DNA of 64,000 nt, taken from NCBI GenBank assembly GCA_964408805.1, contig CAYPAV010000005.1:124001-188000 (forward strand). The letters run 5' to 3'. The stretch is from CAYPAV01 sp964408805. Its GTDB lineage: Bacteria > Pseudomonadota > Alphaproteobacteria > UBA8366. Of this stretch, positions 44,991 to 54,391 are shown piece by piece. Position numbers and translations under genes: made by a program. Under the pieces are notes generated by a model. The model had not been told where the DNA came from and searched no databases. It saw nothing but the letters and a program-made list of their open reading frames with translations. Each line of letters begins with the position of its first letter. Within the stretch, counting starts at the first letter, position 1.

Positions 44991-45200
44991 TCAACCGAAG
45001 GCGGCCAGGATCTGCTGGTAGAGCGCCGCCACCTGACCGCCCAATAGGAACACCGCACCGGCGATGGCGATGCTGACGACGCCCGCGATCAGGGCGTATT
45101 CGATCGCATTGGTCCCTCGCGTATCGCGGCGGAATCGGCTTGCGATCTTGGCTATGCGATGCCGGGGTCCGGTCACGTCGCGATATCCTTTGGAAAGCAA
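44991..45200 (-). CDS. Flp/Fap-type (type IVb) pilin, orphan
   Basis: 69 residues. The hallmark is RGTNAIEYALIAGVVSIAIA: a processing site Gly before TNAIEY with the conserved Glu and Tyr, followed by one hydrophobic helix, as in Flp pilins. The N-terminal leader is longer than usual (about 29 residues). No tad/cpa assembly genes or prepilin peptidase gene lie in the window, so it would rely on machinery elsewhere. Confidence 0.85.
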   Translation of the reverse strand: MLSKGYRDVTGPRHRIAKIASRFRRDTRGTNAIEYALIAGVVSIAIAGAVFLLGGQVAALYQQILAAFG

Positions 45201-45246
45201 GATATCCCAATATGAGACCGATTCCTGACCGGAACCCTACACGCGT

Positions 45247-45696
45247 CTATTGGCCGACGACCTGCTCCTTCAGCGAGGCGACGATCGCGACCAGCTCGTC
45301 CCGTTCCTTCGCCGTGACCTTGAAATGATTGAGCGCATTGACGAGATGTCCCGCCGTCCAGCCGAACTGGTCGGAGGTGATGTATTTCCTTGCGTGGGCC
45401 TGCGACATCTTGAGGCCCTTGTATTTGCAGGGGCCGCCGCTCGCCTGGCAGATCAGGTCCGCCAGATGGCCTCGCCAAGCCGGAATGTCGGTCTTGGTAT
45501 AGAACTTCGCAAGCCGCGGGTCGGCCAGTTGATCGGTCGTGAATTTCTTCACGACGGCATCGATGGCGCCCTTCCCACCGAGGCGGTCATACAAGGATTT
45601 CTCGGCCGCCGATACCGAGCCGGCGGAGCCGACGATCAAGGCGAGGCCGAGTATCAGAATTCCGAAAGTGAAGGTTCCACATAGTCTCCGAGACAT
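45247..45696 (-). CDS. Group 1 truncated hemoglobin with signal peptide (exported)
   Basis: 149 residues. A signal sequence (GILILGLALIVGSAGSVSAA) precedes a complete trHb1 domain: SLYDRLGGKGAIDAVVKKF, then CQASGGPCKYKGLKMSQAHA, where the last His is the proximal heme ligand. Most truncated hemoglobins are cytoplasmic; this one should act in the periplasm or outside, binding O2 or NO. The start is decided by AGAGG nine bases upstream of ATG; the frame also opens eight codons earlier. Confidence 0.9.
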   Translation of the reverse strand: MSRRLCGTFTFGILILGLALIVGSAGSVSAAEKSLYDRLGGKGAIDAVVKKFTTDQLADPRLAKFYTKTDIPAWRGHLADLICQASGGPCKYKGLKMSQAHARKYITSDQFGWTAGHLVNALNHFKVTAKERDELVAIVASLKEQVVGQ

Positions 45697-45846
45697 ATCT
45701 TTATTCCTCTCTTTGTTCATTTGACGGCGCGGAGTCTATCACATCCGAGAGATGCCCCGATATGCGGTACCTTCGCGCATCGATTGGAAGCCCCTTCACC
45801 GAGCCATAGATTAACCTGGGCGAAGCAGAATAGAGGGAACGATCGA

Positions 45847-46911
45847 ATGCAGTTTGGATGGCTTACCTTGGCACGATCGCCGTCTCCGGCGGAGGATGCC
45901 GCCCGGATCGACCAGCAGATCGAACAGGTCCAACAAGCGGAGGCGCTCGGTTTCGACGACGTCTGGTTGACCGAGCATTACTTCACCGGCGAGAGTGTCT
46001 ACAACGACGCAATCATGTTCGCGTCGGCCTTGGCGATGCGGACGGAGCGGATCCGGATCGGCTTCGCGGTCGTCCAAATGCCCTTTCATCATCCGATTCG
46101 CCTCGCCGTTCAGCTTTCGCTGCTCGACAACCTCAGTAAGGGCCGGATTGATGTCGGAATCGGCAAGGGCACGGTCTATAACGAGTACGAGTTCGTCGGC
46201 CACGGCCTTCGCAGCGACGACAGCCGCGAGCGGATGGAGGAGGCGCTCGAGATTTTGGGGCGCGCCTGGACCGAAGCCCCGCTCAAGCATGACGGTAAAT
46301 ACTTCCAGTTGGAGATCCCGGAACTTCGTCCGCGGCCCTATCAGCAACCGGGCCCGCCGCTCTGGCGAAGCGTCATCTCGCCGCGCTCCTTCACTGAATG
46401 CGCGCGTCTCGGCATCCCGATAATGACCGCGCGCCTGCCGGTGGCGCGGATCAAGGAACGCTGGGCGCTCTACGAGGCGGGCCTCGACGAGGGCGGCCAC
46501 GACGCGGCCACGCGATCCCGTCTGATGTCCCAGATCGCCCTTTGGCGGAACGTCTATGTCACCGAGTCCGATGCCCAGGCCGAGGACGAGCTCGCCGAAC
46601 TCCTGATCGACACTCGCCGCCATATGATGCATGTCCGAGACGCCTACAACCCGCCCGACTTCGAGATCGATCCCGCGATGCTGAGCCCCTGGACCAACCC
46701 CGCGGTCGACCACGGCGTGGCGGTCGAAAGCGAGCTCGAAACAGGGTCTCTTCACGGTTCGGCCAAGCGGGTCAAGGAACAGATCGCCGAGCTTCGCGAC
46801 GCCGGCGTCCAGCATCTCCTCTGCCAGACCGGCTTTGGCGAGATGAGCCACGAACGGAACATCGCCTCGATGCGACGTTTCGGCGAGGACGTGATGCCCG
46901 CCTTCGCCTGA
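45847..46911 (+). CDS. LLM-class flavin-dependent oxidoreductase (luciferase-like)
   Basis: 354 residues of the bacterial luciferase superfamily. It opens MQFGWLTLARSPSP and has EALGFDDVWLTEHYF, FAVVQMPFHHPIRLAVQLSLLD and RIDVGIGKG, the FMNH2 and substrate regions. Such enzymes oxygenate alkanals, alkanesulfonates or other carbon chains with reduced flavin from a partner reductase. The flavin reductase-like protein at 49.5 kb could supply it. A carboxymuconolactone decarboxylase-like gene follows after 34 bases. Confidence 0.9.
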   Translation: MQFGWLTLARSPSPAEDAARIDQQIEQVQQAEALGFDDVWLTEHYFTGESVYNDAIMFASALAMRTERIRIGFAVVQMPFHHPIRLAVQLSLLDNLSKGRIDVGIGKGTVYNEYEFVGHGLRSDDSRERMEEALEILGRAWTEAPLKHDGKYFQLEIPELRPRPYQQPGPPLWRSVISPRSFTECARLGIPIMTARLPVARIKERWALYEAGLDEGGHDAATRSRLMSQIALWRNVYVTESDAQAEDELAELLIDTRRHMMHVRDAYNPPDFEIDPAMLSPWTNPAVDHGVAVESELETGSLHGSAKRVKEQIAELRDAGVQHLLCQTGFGEMSHERNIASMRRFGEDVMPAFA

Positions 46912-46945
46912 GATTCCGACAACCCCCAATTCAAGGAGCCAAAAT

Positions 46946-47341
46946 ATGTCCAGGAGTGACGCCTACAAAAAGGGCCGCGAGATCCGCCGCGAATTGATGG
47001 GCGACGCCATGGTCGACAGCATGGCCAGCACCGTCTACGACGATCCCATCATGGATACGTTCGGGGATTATGCGAGCGAGGCCGTCTTCGGTCTCCTGTG
47101 GTCGCGGCCCGGACTCGACCGCAAGACCCGCGCCCTCATTTGCGTCATCACCGATACCGCGACGGGCCGCTGGCCGGAGTTGGAACTCCATCTCAAGATG
47201 GCCCGCCGCCAAGGCTGGACCGAGGACGAACTCGCCGAGGCGCTGCTCCACACGTCGGGCTATATCGGCGTCCCCTCGGTGCGCGAAGCCATGATCATCG
47301 CCAAGGACGTCTTCGCCGAAATGCGAGAGGCGGAGAGTTAG
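46946..47341 (+). CDS. Carboxymuconolactone decarboxylase-family protein
   Basis: 131 residues. It fits the all-helical CMD fold: LDRKTRALICVITDTATGRW, then ELELHLKMARRQGWTEDELAEALLH. No CxxC is present, so it is not an AhpD-like peroxidase. PcaC decarboxylates 4-carboxymuconolactone, but many members have other or unknown reactions, and no beta-ketoadipate genes are near. A site AAGGAG lies upstream. It is likely co-transcribed with the luciferase-like gene. Confidence 0.87.
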   Translation: MSRSDAYKKGREIRRELMGDAMVDSMASTVYDDPIMDTFGDYASEAVFGLLWSRPGLDRKTRALICVITDTATGRWPELELHLKMARRQGWTEDELAEALLHTSGYIGVPSVREAMIIAKDVFAEMREAES

Positions 47342-47377
47342 CCGAAGCCACTTCCGCCGCCATTCCCGCGATGGTCT

Positions 47378-48286
47378 CTAATGCCCTCCGGCGGCGGGGC
47401 CGATGACGATCCACAGCATCGCCAGGCCGATCACCGCGAACAGGCCGCCGATCGCGCGCTCCATGGCGGCGTGCGAGACCTTGCCCTGCAGTCGGGGGCC
47501 AATCTGACCGCCGATGATCACCGCCGGGACGGTGTAGCAGACGATGTTCCACGGCACCGCCGAGACGCCGCCCTTGGCGATCAGGGTCGAAATGAGCGTG
47601 AACGAGCTCGCCGCTACGACGATGATGACGATCAGCACCGAGGTCGCGGCCGCCACCGGCACGGGCACCCCGTTCCGCTTGACCAGTTGCGGCATCACCA
47701 CCTCCCCGATGCCGACCGAGACCATGCCGGTCAGCAGGGCGCCGATCCCGGTCGCGATGGCGCCGAGGCCCTGTTTCGGGACGGGATAGGTGTATTCGAC
47801 GCCATTGCGGTCGGTGACGCGTCGCATCGGCCGGGCGTCCCGCGCGCCGACACTGGCATCGGCCACCCGCGCGGGTGCGACCTCGTCCTCGGCACCCCCG
47901 TGATGGCGGATCAGAATCACCGCCAGGACGAGCATGAGAACTCCATAGGAGACCTTCAGGAAACTGCCGTCGACGGTATGGGCGATCACCGCGCCCAGGA
48001 TGCCAATCGGCACGCCGACGGCGATGAAGGGAACGGCACTCCTGAAATCGATCAGACCCTTTCGGTAATAGCCGACGAATCCCGACGAAAAGCCGAAGGT
48101 CTCGGTCAGCAGCGCCACACTGATCGCCGCCACCGCACTTCCCAGCGGTTATTCGGGCCCGAGTAGCGGAAAGATGATCAGGAAGATCGGCGTGAACAGC
48201 GCCGCGCCGCCGATCCCGCTTAGCATCGCCGTCGTCGCAACCCCGATCGAGACCGGGAACATGAACCAATAGATCGTCCAATCCAT
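47378..48286 (-). pseudogene. TauE/SafE (TSUP) family permease gene with in-frame stop
   Basis: Read from ATG at 48286 the frame encodes MDWTIYWFMFPVSIGVATTA and a membrane start typical of TSUP, but a TAA at 48149-48151 follows FPLLGPE. The same frame continues at once as PLGSAVAAISVALLTETFGF and runs 257 codons to the natural stop. Family members have an aromatic residue here (GPEYPL by recall), so TAC or TAT to TAA is likely. Without the stop the protein would be about 301 residues, with roughly eight spans, exporting sulfite or organosulfonates. It may be a real nonsense mutation or a base error. Confidence 0.8.
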
Positions 48287-48393
48287 TCGATATCATCCGA
48301 CGGGAACGCCGCCGCCCCTCCCCAAGGTCTTTGTCTCGCGCCAGCCGGCCCGATATAACGAGTGCCCGCCCATCCCGCAACGCGAGTCCGCGC

Positions 48394-49488
<1,095 letters not shown>

Positions 49489-49509
49489 GCAGCCCCTCTT
49501 CTCGGCCGG

Positions 49510-50010
49510 CTAGCCGCCGTAAAACACGTTGTCGCCGAGTTCCTTCATCTCGAGAATGGCTTCATCGGGACGGCCGCCCGGCTCCTGGGCCACGCGTGCC
49601 TCGACGACCTCGCCGATGACGACGTGATGGTCGCCCTGCTCGACGATCTCGACCACCTTGCATTCGACGGCCGCGGGTGCGTTTTCGAGAATGGGCGACC
49701 CGGTGCTGCCTTCATGGAAAGGCTCGCCGCTGATCTTGTCGCCGTCGAGTTCGGCCGGTTTGAAGAAGCCGAAGGCAAGGCCCTGCTGGCCCTTGCCGAG
49801 AAAATTGAGGGCAAAGGCGCCGGACGCCTTGGTCGCTGCATAGAGGCCTGAATCGGTCTTGACCCCGACCGCGACCAACGGCGGATCGAACGAGGTCTGG
49901 GTCACCCAATTGACGGTCCCGGCACCGACGCCGTCATCGGTTTTTGCGGTCATCACATAGATTCCGTAGGGAATCATTCTAAGGGCTGTCTTCTTCTGGT
50001 CGGCGTCCAT
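49510..50010 (-). CDS. Flavin reductase-like domain protein
   Basis: 166 residues (173 if the ATG at 50031 is used). The split-barrel flavin reductase fold is recognisable from IPYGIYVMTAKTDDGVGAGT, WVTQTSFDPPLVAVGVK and GAFALNFLGKGQQGLA. Members bind FMN and give reduced flavin to monooxygenases or act as independent reductases. The luciferase-like gene at 45.8 kb is a possible partner. The convergent mtnA ends 21 bases away. Confidence 0.88.
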   Translation of the reverse strand: MDADQKKTALRMIPYGIYVMTAKTDDGVGAGTVNWVTQTSFDPPLVAVGVKTDSGLYAATKASGAFALNFLGKGQQGLAFGFFKPAELDGDKISGEPFHEGSTGSPILENAPAAVECKVVEIVEQGDHHVVIGEVVEARVAQEPGGRPDEAILEMKELGDNVFYGG

Positions 50011-50112
50011 CTCGGCCTTACTCCCATCCATGTTTCGTTATCCGGCGGCACATACGCCGCCGGCCATCAAAGCGCGTCCGGCCCGGCCCCGCAACCACTC
50101 CGTGGCCAAGTA

Positions 50113-50823
50113 TTAGGCCTGTTTGTCGATCTTGATCCAGACCGCCTCGGCGCGGCCCCGGACACGTCCTTCCCCGTCGAGGATCGCGGTACCGGCACGC
50201 GCCTTCCGGCCCTCGCGGCCAAGCGGCCAGCCGATCACGGTGCAGGGCGTTCCGACCGCCAAATCGGCGTCGACCTCGGCGGTCAGGCGGCCGAGATACA
50301 TGACCTCGCCGGATTCGCGGACGAGCGACGATACCCCCGGGCAATCGAGCGCGCTCCACAAGATTCGCGGCGGCACGATCCCGCCCGGTCCGGCAAAATT
50401 GTCGTGCGGCGTCCAACGGGACGCCACGAGCGGACCGTCGTCGACCGGTCCGGTGAGAAGCCGGAGCCCATCGCCTTCCTCCCGCCCGGCCCCGCAGGCA
50501 AAGCACTGGCCGAATTCGTTATTCATGAACTCGCCGTGACGCGCACGCGCCGACGCGATTCCCCGTGCGTCGGGCGGCGGCGGAACATCGAGATCGAGCA
50601 CCGACGGCCGCGCCTCGGCAATCAGGGTCTCGCCATCCCAGACCGACAGGTCCGCGCTCCCCTCGCGCTCGATCCGGAGATCACGATCGAGCGGAATCGG
50701 CTTTCGCAGCGTCACTTCGGCGATACCGTCCAGGCAGTCCGCGATGGCGCCGCAGACATAGCCGCCATGGCCGGAATTCGGCGGGCCGTTGAACCGGCGC
50801 TCGATATGGATCGTCTCGCTCAT
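50113..50823 (-). CDS. Hypothetical hot-dog-fold thioesterase-like protein
   Basis: 236 residues. Two halves look like repeated hot-dog units: GPPNSGHGGYVCGAIADCLDG in the first, with pattern similar to acyl-CoA thioesterases, and NEFGQCFACGAGREEGDGLRL followed by ALDCPG in the second. The CFACG motif suggests a possible metal or thiol site. No catalytic residue can be named with confidence. It precedes the flavin reductase-like gene by 102 bases on the same strand and is divergent from the NIPSNAP gene. Confidence 0.65.
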   Translation of the reverse strand: MSETIHIERRFNGPPNSGHGGYVCGAIADCLDGIAEVTLRKPIPLDRDLRIEREGSADLSVWDGETLIAEARPSVLDLDVPPPPDARGIASARARHGEFMNNEFGQCFACGAGREEGDGLRLLTGPVDDGPLVASRWTPHDNFAGPGGIVPPRILWSALDCPGVSSLVRESGEVMYLGRLTAEVDADLAVGTPCTVIGWPLGREGRKARAGTAILDGEGRVRGRAEAVWIKIDKQA

Positions 50824-50963
50824 CCCGGAGACATGTAATCGGGTTCGAGGCCCGGACGAGCCCAGGTGGCCAGCGAACCGGGCCGGCCCTAAATAGCTTC
50901 CAAGGAGACGTGCGGCGCGCATGTCGGAAACCGCCCGAACCGAAAAGAGCAAGGGAGACCAGA

Positions 50964-51287
50964 ATGCTACTCGATGTTCGCACCTACACCTGCCGCCCCG
51001 GCACGATCAGGAAACACCTCGAGCTATATGCGAAGATGGGGAAGGAACCGCAAAGTCGGAACCTCGGCCAGCCGCTCGCCTATCTCACGACCGAAACCGG
51101 CGACCCGAACCAGTATGTCCACATTTGGGTCTATGAGAGCGCCGGCGACCGCGAGGAGAAGCGAAAAGCCCTCTGGGCCGATCCCGATTGGATCGCCTAC
51201 ACACAGGAAAGCGCCAAGCTCGGCGCGCTGGCGGCGCAGGAAAACAAGCTGATGGTGCCGGTCGATTTCTTCCCGGCCCCGCGCTAG
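50964..51287 (+). CDS. NIPSNAP-family protein
   Basis: 107 residues from MLLDVRTYTCRPGTIRKHLE, with the alpha/beta-barrel NIPSNAP pattern ending KLMVPVDFFPAPR. Family members are small dimeric ferredoxin-like proteins without a defined reaction, often beside catabolic enzymes. AGGGAG precedes the ATG. The CaiB transferase gene starts 30 bases downstream, and the four genes to 53.9 kb form a likely operon. Confidence 0.88.
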   Translation: MLLDVRTYTCRPGTIRKHLELYAKMGKEPQSRNLGQPLAYLTTETGDPNQYVHIWVYESAGDREEKRKALWADPDWIAYTQESAKLGALAAQENKLMVPVDFFPAPR

Positions 51288-51317
51288 GCCCGCATTCCGG
51301 CGAAGCGGAGCACGAAA

Positions 51318-52526
51318 TTGAGCGAGAAACCGGTGACCGCCTTGGCGCAAACCCGCGTATTGGATCTCGGCCGGGTCATCGCGGGACCGTTCTGCGGCCA
51401 GATCCTGGGCGATATGGGGGCCGAGGTGATCAAGGTCGAGCATCCCGAGGCCGGCGACGATACCCGTGCCTGGATGCCCGCCACGGCGGACAGCGTCAGC
51501 GCCTATTTCTCGGCCGTCAACCGCAACAAGGAGAGCATCGGGATCGATCTTTCCGCGCCCGAGGGACGTGAGATCCTGCACGAATTGGCGAAGGCCAGCG
51601 ACATCCTGATCGAGAATTTCCGGCCCGGAGTTACCAAGCGGCTCGGCATCGACTACGAGACCCTGTCGGCGATCAATCCGCGCCTTGTCTATTGCTCGAT
51701 TTCGGGTTTCGGTCAGCAGGGGCCGATGGCCCAGCGGGCGGCCTATGACTATGTGGTGCAGGCGTTTTCGGGCGTGATGTCGCTGACCGGTGAGCCCGAT
51801 GGCGTGCCGGTCCGCGCCGCCGGGGCCATTGCCGATTATGGGACCGGTCTGTGGTCGATCATCGCCATCCTCTTCGCCCTGATGGAGCGCGACCGGACCG
51901 GCCGCGGCCAGCACATCGACATGGCGATGCAGGATTGCACCATGCTCTATCTCAGCCATGCGGCGGCGATGTATTTCGCCGACGGCATTCAGCCCAACCG
52001 CGTCGGCAACGGCCATGAGAAGATCGTCCCCATCGACGTCTACGAGACGGCGAGCGAGCCGATCATGGTGCTCTGCGGAAACGAGCCGATGTTCCAACGC
52101 CTGGCGGCCGCCATCGGCCGGCCCGAGATGGCGAGTGATCCGAAATTCTCCACCAATGCCGCCCGCACCGAAAATCTCGACGCGTTGACGACGATCATGC
52201 GGGAGGTCATGAAGACCGACACCCGCGCCAACTGGGAAACCCGCCTCGCCGAGGCGGAAATCGCGGTCGCACCCGTGCGCGGTATCGCCGAGACCTATGC
52301 CGCCCCCGACGTCCGGGAACGCGACATGGTGTTGGAAATCGAGGGTCGATCGGGCAACCGTTTCGAGGTGCTGGGCTCGCCGTTGAAACTGTCAGAAACG
52401 CCGGTGGCGAAAAACCCCGCCCCGCCGCCGCGGCTCGCCGAACACACCGACCAAATTCTGGACCGGGTACTCGGCATCGACCCGTCGCGCCGAGACGCGC
52501 TGCGCGAGGCCGGGGTGATCCGCTAG
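51318..52526 (+). CDS. CaiB/BaiF CoA-transferase family protein
   Basis: 402 residues. It has DLGRVIAGPFCGQILGDMGA, NRNKESIGIDLSAPEG and the catalytic Asp in GAIADYGTGLWSI, i.e. a class III CoA transferase, but of a different branch from the tandem pair at 7.4-9.9 kb. The start is TTG 51318, with GGAG seven bases upstream; a GTG at 51333 is the alternative. It probably activates an acid using succinyl- or acetyl-CoA. The FlK-type thioesterase follows after 55 bases. Confidence 0.9.
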   Translation: MSEKPVTALAQTRVLDLGRVIAGPFCGQILGDMGAEVIKVEHPEAGDDTRAWMPATADSVSAYFSAVNRNKESIGIDLSAPEGREILHELAKASDILIENFRPGVTKRLGIDYETLSAINPRLVYCSISGFGQQGPMAQRAAYDYVVQAFSGVMSLTGEPDGVPVRAAGAIADYGTGLWSIIAILFALMERDRTGRGQHIDMAMQDCTMLYLSHAAAMYFADGIQPNRVGNGHEKIVPIDVYETASEPIMVLCGNEPMFQRLAAAIGRPEMASDPKFSTNAARTENLDALTTIMREVMKTDTRANWETRLAEAEIAVAPVRGIAETYAAPDVRERDMVLEIEGRSGNRFEVLGSPLKLSETPVAKNPAPPPRLAEHTDQILDRVLGIDPSRRDALREAGVIR

Positions 52527-52581
52527 ACGCGGCCGCGCCGCCGGCCTAATTCATGACTGGGAAACAAGGGAGTATCGCGAC

Positions 52582-53004
52582 ATGAAGGATACATTGAAGG
52601 CCGGGCTCGGCTTTACCAACAAGGTGAAGGTCGAAAAGGATCAGACCATCGGCTTCATGGGCGACGATCTCAGGGTCTACGCCACCCCCAATATGGTCCA
52701 GGACATGGAACGGAGCTGCCGCGACTTCATGCTGGGTCATCTCGACGAGGGCGAGGATTCGGTCGGTGCGCGGGTGGAGATCGACCATCTCGGTCCGACC
52801 TTGATGGGCCAAACCGTCGAGATCGAGGCCAAGGTGATCGAGGTCGAGGGGCCGCGCGTCCTCCTAGAGGTCGAGATCCGCGACGAACTCGATACGGTGG
52901 GTAAGGTCAAACACACCCGCTTCGTGGTGGAGAAGGCGCGCCAGGGCGGCCGCCTCAAGAAAAAGGCCGGCAGGCTCGAGGAAGCGGGCATCAATCGCGG
53001 CTAA
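52582..53004 (+). CDS. FlK-type (fluoroacetyl-CoA thioesterase-like) hot-dog thioesterase
   Basis: 140 residues. The catalytic triad of FlK is reproduced with the same spacing: Thr35 (VYATPNMV), Glu43 (QDMERSC) and His69 (EIDHLGPT), compared with Thr42, Glu50 and His76 in the Streptomyces cattleya enzyme as I recall. FlK hydrolyses fluoroacetyl-CoA for self-protection; non-actinobacterial relatives mostly lack an assigned substrate. Between a CoA transferase and a dioxygenase, removing an inhibitory acyl-CoA is a plausible role. Confidence 0.87.
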   Translation: MKDTLKAGLGFTNKVKVEKDQTIGFMGDDLRVYATPNMVQDMERSCRDFMLGHLDEGEDSVGARVEIDHLGPTLMGQTVEIEAKVIEVEGPRVLLEVEIRDELDTVGKVKHTRFVVEKARQGGRLKKKAGRLEEAGINRG

Positions 53005-53018
53005 GGCGGGAGACGGCA

Positions 53019-53885
53019 ATGGAAATCCGAGCGATCGACGGCACGTTTGCGCAAGAAGTGACGGGAATGCCGCTCTGGCGCACCCCCGACCCGGCGGATG
53101 CGAAGGCGGTTCGCGAAGCCTATCAAACCCACGGTGTTCTGGTGTTCCGCCGCCAGGCCTTGGACGAAGCAGAATTGGTCGAGTTCGGGAAGATGATCGG
53201 CACCCCGAAGCTTTATGCCGAAACCCATTGGCTCTCGACCCACCCCGAGGTCATCATCCTCTCCAATATGCGGGATCAGGACGGCGAATTCCTCGGCGGT
53301 CTCGCCAACAAGCCGCTTACCTGGCATTCCGACCAATCCTATTACGCGACCCCGGTGACCGGCTGTTTTCTTTACGCCGTGGAGATCCCCCATGACGGCG
53401 GCCGGACGAGCTGGGTCAGCCTGTACGACGCATATGCGACCCTGCCGGCGGCGCTGAAAAAGACCGTCGACGACGCGGTCGGCACCTTCAGCTTCGCCGC
53501 CCGGGTTGGCGAAAACCCGACCAAGGAAGACAATCACGATCGCGAGAAAAGACTCCGCGAGACGCCGGACGTGAAGCACCGCCTGGTCAATACAGACCCC
53601 GCGACGGGCCGAAAATCGCTATTCATCGATCCCAACACGGTGATCGCGATCGACGGCATGCCGGACGACGAGGCGGCCGACCTCTTGGATCAGTTGCTGG
53701 CTCATGCGACGCGTCCGGGAACCGTCTACCGGCACGAATGGGAGCCGGGCGACCTTGCCCTTTGGGACAATGCGGTCCTGCTGCATATGCGCGAGGGGTT
53801 CCCAGCCGATCAGAACCGGCTACTGAAACGCATGATCGTGGAGCTGCCCGCCGACCGGCACATCATCCCGGCCGCGGTGCATTAA
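53019..53885 (+). CDS. TauD/TfdA-family Fe(II)/2-oxoglutarate dioxygenase
   Basis: 288 residues. The iron site HxD is in LTWHSDQSYYATP, the distal His in WDNAVLLHMREGF and the 2-oxoglutarate Arg in the segment RLLKRMIVELP. The family hydroxylates sulfonates, phenoxyacids, carnitine precursors and others. It lies 14 bases after the FlK gene and overlaps the convergent MaoC gene by 4 bases. The substrate is unknown; the acyl-CoA genes around it suggest a carboxylate. Confidence 0.9.
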   Translation: MEIRAIDGTFAQEVTGMPLWRTPDPADAKAVREAYQTHGVLVFRRQALDEAELVEFGKMIGTPKLYAETHWLSTHPEVIILSNMRDQDGEFLGGLANKPLTWHSDQSYYATPVTGCFLYAVEIPHDGGRTSWVSLYDAYATLPAALKKTVDDAVGTFSFAARVGENPTKEDNHDREKRLRETPDVKHRLVNTDPATGRKSLFIDPNTVIAIDGMPDDEAADLLDQLLAHATRPGTVYRHEWEPGDLALWDNAVLLHMREGFPADQNRLLKRMIVELPADRHIIPAAVH

Positions 53886-54391
53886 TCGGTGCTCGAACCG
53901 GGACGGCGGCGAACCAAGACCACTTCCTCCAAATTGAGGACGACCTCGCCGTCTTGATTGGTCAATCTGCTTTCGACGAAGAGGATTCCCCGGCCGGGTT
54001 TGCTCGACGGGCGCTTGCCGGCCACCCGGCGCATGAAATGCAAGGTCTCGCCGGCGCGGACCCCCTTGGCGAATTTGATCTTCCATTCGAGGCCGCCCAT
54101 GAAAGCCCAGAACTCGTCGGTGTCGTTCAGCAACTGGTGACCGAGCTTGAACCACATGTTGATCGAATAACCGCCGCTGGCGACCAGCTCGCCGAAAACC
54201 GATTCTTTTGCCGCCGCCTCGTCGACATGGAAGGGCCAGGGGTCGTGGCCCCGCGCGTAGTCGATCATCTCATCGCGATCGACCACGGCCGAGCCGCCGT
54301 GCTGCTCGTGTCCGGGCTCCAAATCCTCGTAATAAAGAATGGGGACGCCCTCGGGCGCCCCCAACAATTTCCGTTCCCGAGCGTCACTCAA
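53882..54391 (-). CDS. MaoC-like (R-hydratase-type) dehydratase
   Basis: 169 residues, single hot-dog. The hydratase-2 motif is visible as DPWPFHVDEAAAKESVFGEL followed by ASGGYS, with the Asp-His catalytic pair. Members hydrate enoyl-CoA or dehydrate 3-hydroxyacyl-CoA. Its ATG overlaps the stop of the upstream 3-hydroxyisobutyrate dehydrogenase-like gene (ATGA, 54388-54391), indicating coupled translation. Confidence 0.9.
   Translation of the reverse strand: MSDARERKLLGAPEGVPILYYEDLEPGHEQHGGSAVVDRDEMIDYARGHDPWPFHVDEAAAKESVFGELVASGGYSINMWFKLGHQLLNDTDEFWAFMGGLEWKIKFAKGVRAGETLHFMRRVAGKRPSSKPGRGILFVESRLTNQDGEVVLNLEEVVLVRRRPGSSTD

Noticed and set aside
48287..48393. Possible SAM riboswitch upstream of mtnA
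   Set aside because: The leader is short and GC-rich, without the conserved pairing or motif of any SAM riboswitch class I know.
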